NCBI GenBank assembly: GCA_036267155.1
Contig: DATAWP010000041.1
Span: forward strand, 62,001 to 126,000
Direction: 5' to 3'
Origin: PALSA-1353 sp036267155
Lineage (GTDB): Bacteria > Planctomycetota > Phycisphaerae > Tepidisphaerales > Tepidisphaeraceae
DNA: 64,000 bases
The notes under the pieces were generated by a model. The model made no database searches. It was given only the letters and a program-made list of their open reading frames with translations, and was not told where the DNA came from. Numbering within the stretch: position 1 is the stretch's first letter; every line of letters starts with the position of its first letter. The position numbers and the translations under genes are program-made. Shown here piece by piece: positions 62,289 through 64,000 of this stretch.

Positions 62289-63811
62289 CCGTGCTTCATT
62301 TTCGCCCGGCCGAAATCCAGGATGTACAGAATCCCGCCTGGCCCGAATTTCACGTCGATGGGGCGTTCAAGTCCACCATGGCTGTCTGCCGACGCGCTGG
62401 CCGGGCCGCCCCGCGTGTTGTAAATGAAATCCGTGACATCGCCGTTGCGGTTGTTCAGATCGACGCGGACGATTCTGTAGCCCGGCAACGGCGTCGGCAT
62501 CGGCCGGCCACTGGTCGAAAACGGCGCCCGATCTCCCCAGAGCGCTACCAGCAGTTCCCCTTCATATCGCGGCTTGTGAAACGGCCCGAAGTTCGGGAAA
62601 AATGCCATCTTCGACGCCCCTGATTGCCATGGAAACACCGCACGCACCAAATCCCTGTCCGGCGTGGTCAGCTTGCTCGCTTCGTGATCAATCACCGCCC
62701 GGACGTTCGGATAGCCTGTCGGAATCACCATCCATTTGGGCGGCTGATACTTGGCCAGATTCACCGGCTCCAGACTGCGGGAATAATCGGGCCAGCCCAG
62801 CCATGAACCGCGCACATTCAACTGAAACAGTGCATCCGGATCGTTATCAATCGGCCGGGTTCCCCGCAGTTCCATCCCCTGATCGGTCACGTAGATCGAG
62901 CCGTATTCATCCAGCGCCAACCCGGCCGGGTTTCGCATGCCCCAGGCCTCGACCTTCAGATCACCGCCGTCGAGCGAATCGCTCAAAATCACACCCGACG
63001 GCTTTTGCAGTGGAAAATCGACTCCCGGAATTTGGATGATGTCGCTGACGCCGAACGGCTCGAACGGAACGGTCACAAGAGAGTTGGGCGAAAAAAGGCT
63101 CGCTTGCGGATTCTTCACGTCGAAACGGAATCCCAGGAGGTTCAGCGTTAGCCAGGGCTGATCGCACGCCAGTGGATGCTCGCGGACCCAGCCTTCCTCC
63201 CAGTTGTCCAGCCCGACAACCCCACTGTTGGTGGCCGCGCCAACGCCAAAATAAAGCCGGCTGTCGATCGGCGAAATCGCCAGATCCGTCACGCTGAAAT
63301 CTCCCTGCGCAGGCAAGCCCGCTACGACGGTTTTGTGATTCCCGTGGTAATCAAACGCGGTAATGACGCCCATGTCGTGCGTGTCACGATGGCTGACATA
63401 AATCCAGCCGTGATAAGCGATGATCCCGCCGACCGGGCCATAGATGCGGAAACCCGGTTTCAGTACCGGAATCCGCGTGCCCAACGGATAAATGTTGACG
63501 ATGGTCCGATTCGGCCGGATGAGCAAAATGTGCGGCTCATCTCCGTCGATTCCCCCTTCGGCAACGATCATGTTTCCTGATTCGTCAAAGCAGAATCCCG
63601 TTGGGCTGTCGAGACCGACGACGTACGGCTTGAGGGCGCAATTGTCCGGATATTCGGTAACATGACGATCGATCGTCACCTGCAACAACGGCGGCAAGAC
63701 GTGCGGCCCAGTGGCGCATCCACCGGCGACCAAAAAGGCGGCCACACTGCCGCCCAGCGCCATCAGGCCGCTCAGCGAAACCAGACGTTGAAAAAAGTTG
63801 TAATGGCCCAC
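62213..63811 (-). CDS. Sorbosone-dehydrogenase-like lipoprotein (propeller)
   Basis: A 532-residue protein with a hydrophobic leader and a possible lipobox ending at Cys32 (AFLVAGGC). The mature part is a six-bladed propeller of the L-sorbosone/PQQ-glucose dehydrogenase kind: GLDSPTGFCFDESGNMIVAEGG, GIIAYHGWIYVSHRDTHDMGVITAFD, SRLYFGVGAATNSGVVG, GMRNPAGLALDEYGSIYVTDQGME, RPIDVKFGPGGILYILDFGR. No cofactor-specific motif is sure. Its stop at 62213 lies 76 bases inside the CrtC-like gene. Probably extracellular or membrane-attached; substrate unknown. Confidence 0.8.
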   Translation of the reverse strand: MGHYNFFQRLVSLSGLMALGGSVAAFLVAGGCATGPHVLPPLLQVTIDRHVTEYPDNCALKPYVVGLDSPTGFCFDESGNMIVAEGGIDGDEPHILLIRPNRTIVNIYPLGTRIPVLKPGFRIYGPVGGIIAYHGWIYVSHRDTHDMGVITAFDYHGNHKTVVAGLPAQGDFSVTDLAISPIDSRLYFGVGAATNSGVVGLDNWEEGWVREHPLACDQPWLTLNLLGFRFDVKNPQASLFSPNSLVTVPFEPFGVSDIIQIPGVDFPLQKPSGVILSDSLDGGDLKVEAWGMRNPAGLALDEYGSIYVTDQGMELRGTRPIDNDPDALFQLNVRGSWLGWPDYSRSLEPVNLAKYQPPKWMVIPTGYPNVRAVIDHEASKLTTPDRDLVRAVFPWQSGASKMAFFPNFGPFHKPRYEGELLVALWGDRAPFSTSGRPMPTPLPGYRIVRVDLNNRNGDVTDFIYNTRGGPASASADSHGGLERPIDVKFGPGGILYILDFGRAKMKHGHLDTDDGTGKIFVCLPASQSTISQ

Positions 63812-63868
63812 GGGCGACTATGTATAACGCAGGGAAAAGCCCCTGTCACTCTGACTTACCCCTCACCG

Positions 63869-63892
63869 AGCCCCGGATGGACCTCCGGAGCT
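63869..63892. repeat. GGATGG-core hairpin after mdh
   Basis: AGCCCCGGATGG faces ACCTCCGGAGCT, the same sequence as the 22728 palindrome with two mismatches. It lies 8 bases beyond the mdh stop (minus strand), where a terminator belongs. Confidence 0.6.
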
Positions 63893-63900
63893 GCTTTTCA

Positions 63901-63999
63901 TCATAGTTTCACATTTTTTACCAGTTCCATCACGTGCTGGACACTGGTCTTAAACATTTTGCGCTCGGATTCGTCCAAGTCAATTTCGATGACCTTTTC
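63901..63999 (-). CDS. mdh: Malate dehydrogenase, 3' end only
   Basis: The last 32 codons and TGA of a gene entering from the right. They read EKVIEIDLDESERKMFKTS then VQHVMELVKNVKL, the C-terminal helix of LDH-type malate dehydrogenases (E-K-V-I-E-I-x-L-x-x-x-E, then K-x-S-x-x-x-V-x-E-L). Malate dehydrogenase interconverts malate and oxaloacetate in the TCA cycle. The assignment rests on the C-terminus alone; a lactate dehydrogenase is less likely. Confidence 0.65.
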   Translation of the reverse strand, partial: EKVIEIDLDESERKMFKTSVQHVMELVKNVKL

Positions 64000-64000
64000 G

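Overview
The window looks like chromosomal DNA of a Planctomycete, most likely a Phycisphaerae-type bacterium. The clues are: a giant surface protein (36054-40499) that opens with a LEPR-XLL-like motif (LEPLERRILLT); two PEP-CTERM proteins (17296-18084, 55875-56729); a Planctomycete-style prepilin-like protein with a terminal DG motif (13273-14361); high G+C; many TPR and membrane-TPR proteins; and short gene groups rather than long operons. Housekeeping genes give firm anchors: leuS, tRNA-Arg(CCG), dacB, a superoxide dismutase, hom, an archaeal-type phosphoglycerate mutase, tilS, clpX and the 3' end of mdh.

Layout. 1-1.6 kb: the end of an RDD membrane protein and a run of small unknown genes, the last apparently broken by one stop. 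1.9-4 kb: an HD-domain hydrolase and a PilZ protein around a large hairpin. 4.1-8.6 kb: a tight leuS / CYTH / metallo-beta-lactamase-fold operon. 8.6-13.1 kb: a GH31 lipoprotein with a PA14 insert, divergent from a LacI regulator, with a dockerin-like remnant between them. 13.2-17.3 kb: a prepilin-like protein, a tandem pair of unknown membrane-anchored proteins and a membrane-TPR protein. 17.3-28.2 kb: a PEP-CTERM protein, an aldo/keto reductase-like protein, a Kef-type antiporter, a trypsin-like protease, tRNA-Arg, dacB, an OprB porin remnant, a DUF4190 protein, SOD, an amidohydrolase and a lipoprotein. 28.3-31.7 kb: two more membrane-TPR paralogues overlapping by 4 bp. 32-41.7 kb: an unknown propeller-like protein, PilZ, HDOD-GGDEF, the giant repeat protein and a histidine kinase. 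42-46.4 kb: an MFS exporter and an M16C protease. 46.5-51.3 kb: an accessory, visibly more A/T-rich stretch with a HEPN-like protein, a flavin monooxygenase, a cluster of DnaA-box-like sites, an unknown protein, a DUF559-like nuclease and an HTH protein. 51.5-64 kb: hom, a PIN-type toxin-antitoxin pair, phosphoglycerate mutase, tilS, a PEP-CTERM protein, a TPR-glycosyltransferase, clpX, a SHOCT protein, a CrtC-like protein, a sorbosone-dehydrogenase-like lipoprotein and the end of mdh.

The most unusual theme is the intergenic DNA. It carries several families of inverted repeats that recur in the window: a 25-bp-arm hairpin of ATTGCCT heptamers (two copies), a roughly 115-bp hairpin built on a CCACAGATG arm (two copies), a TAGTGGCT hairpin, and at least five short palindromes with a GGATG/CATCC-like core, each just after a stop codon. 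No CRISPR array, prophage or complete insertion sequence was seen. No single spectacular new system stands out. The best candidates for novelty are the repeat families, the HEPN/DUF559 island with its DnaA-box cluster, the tandem 171/178-residue family, the propeller-like protein and the small-gene cluster at the left end.
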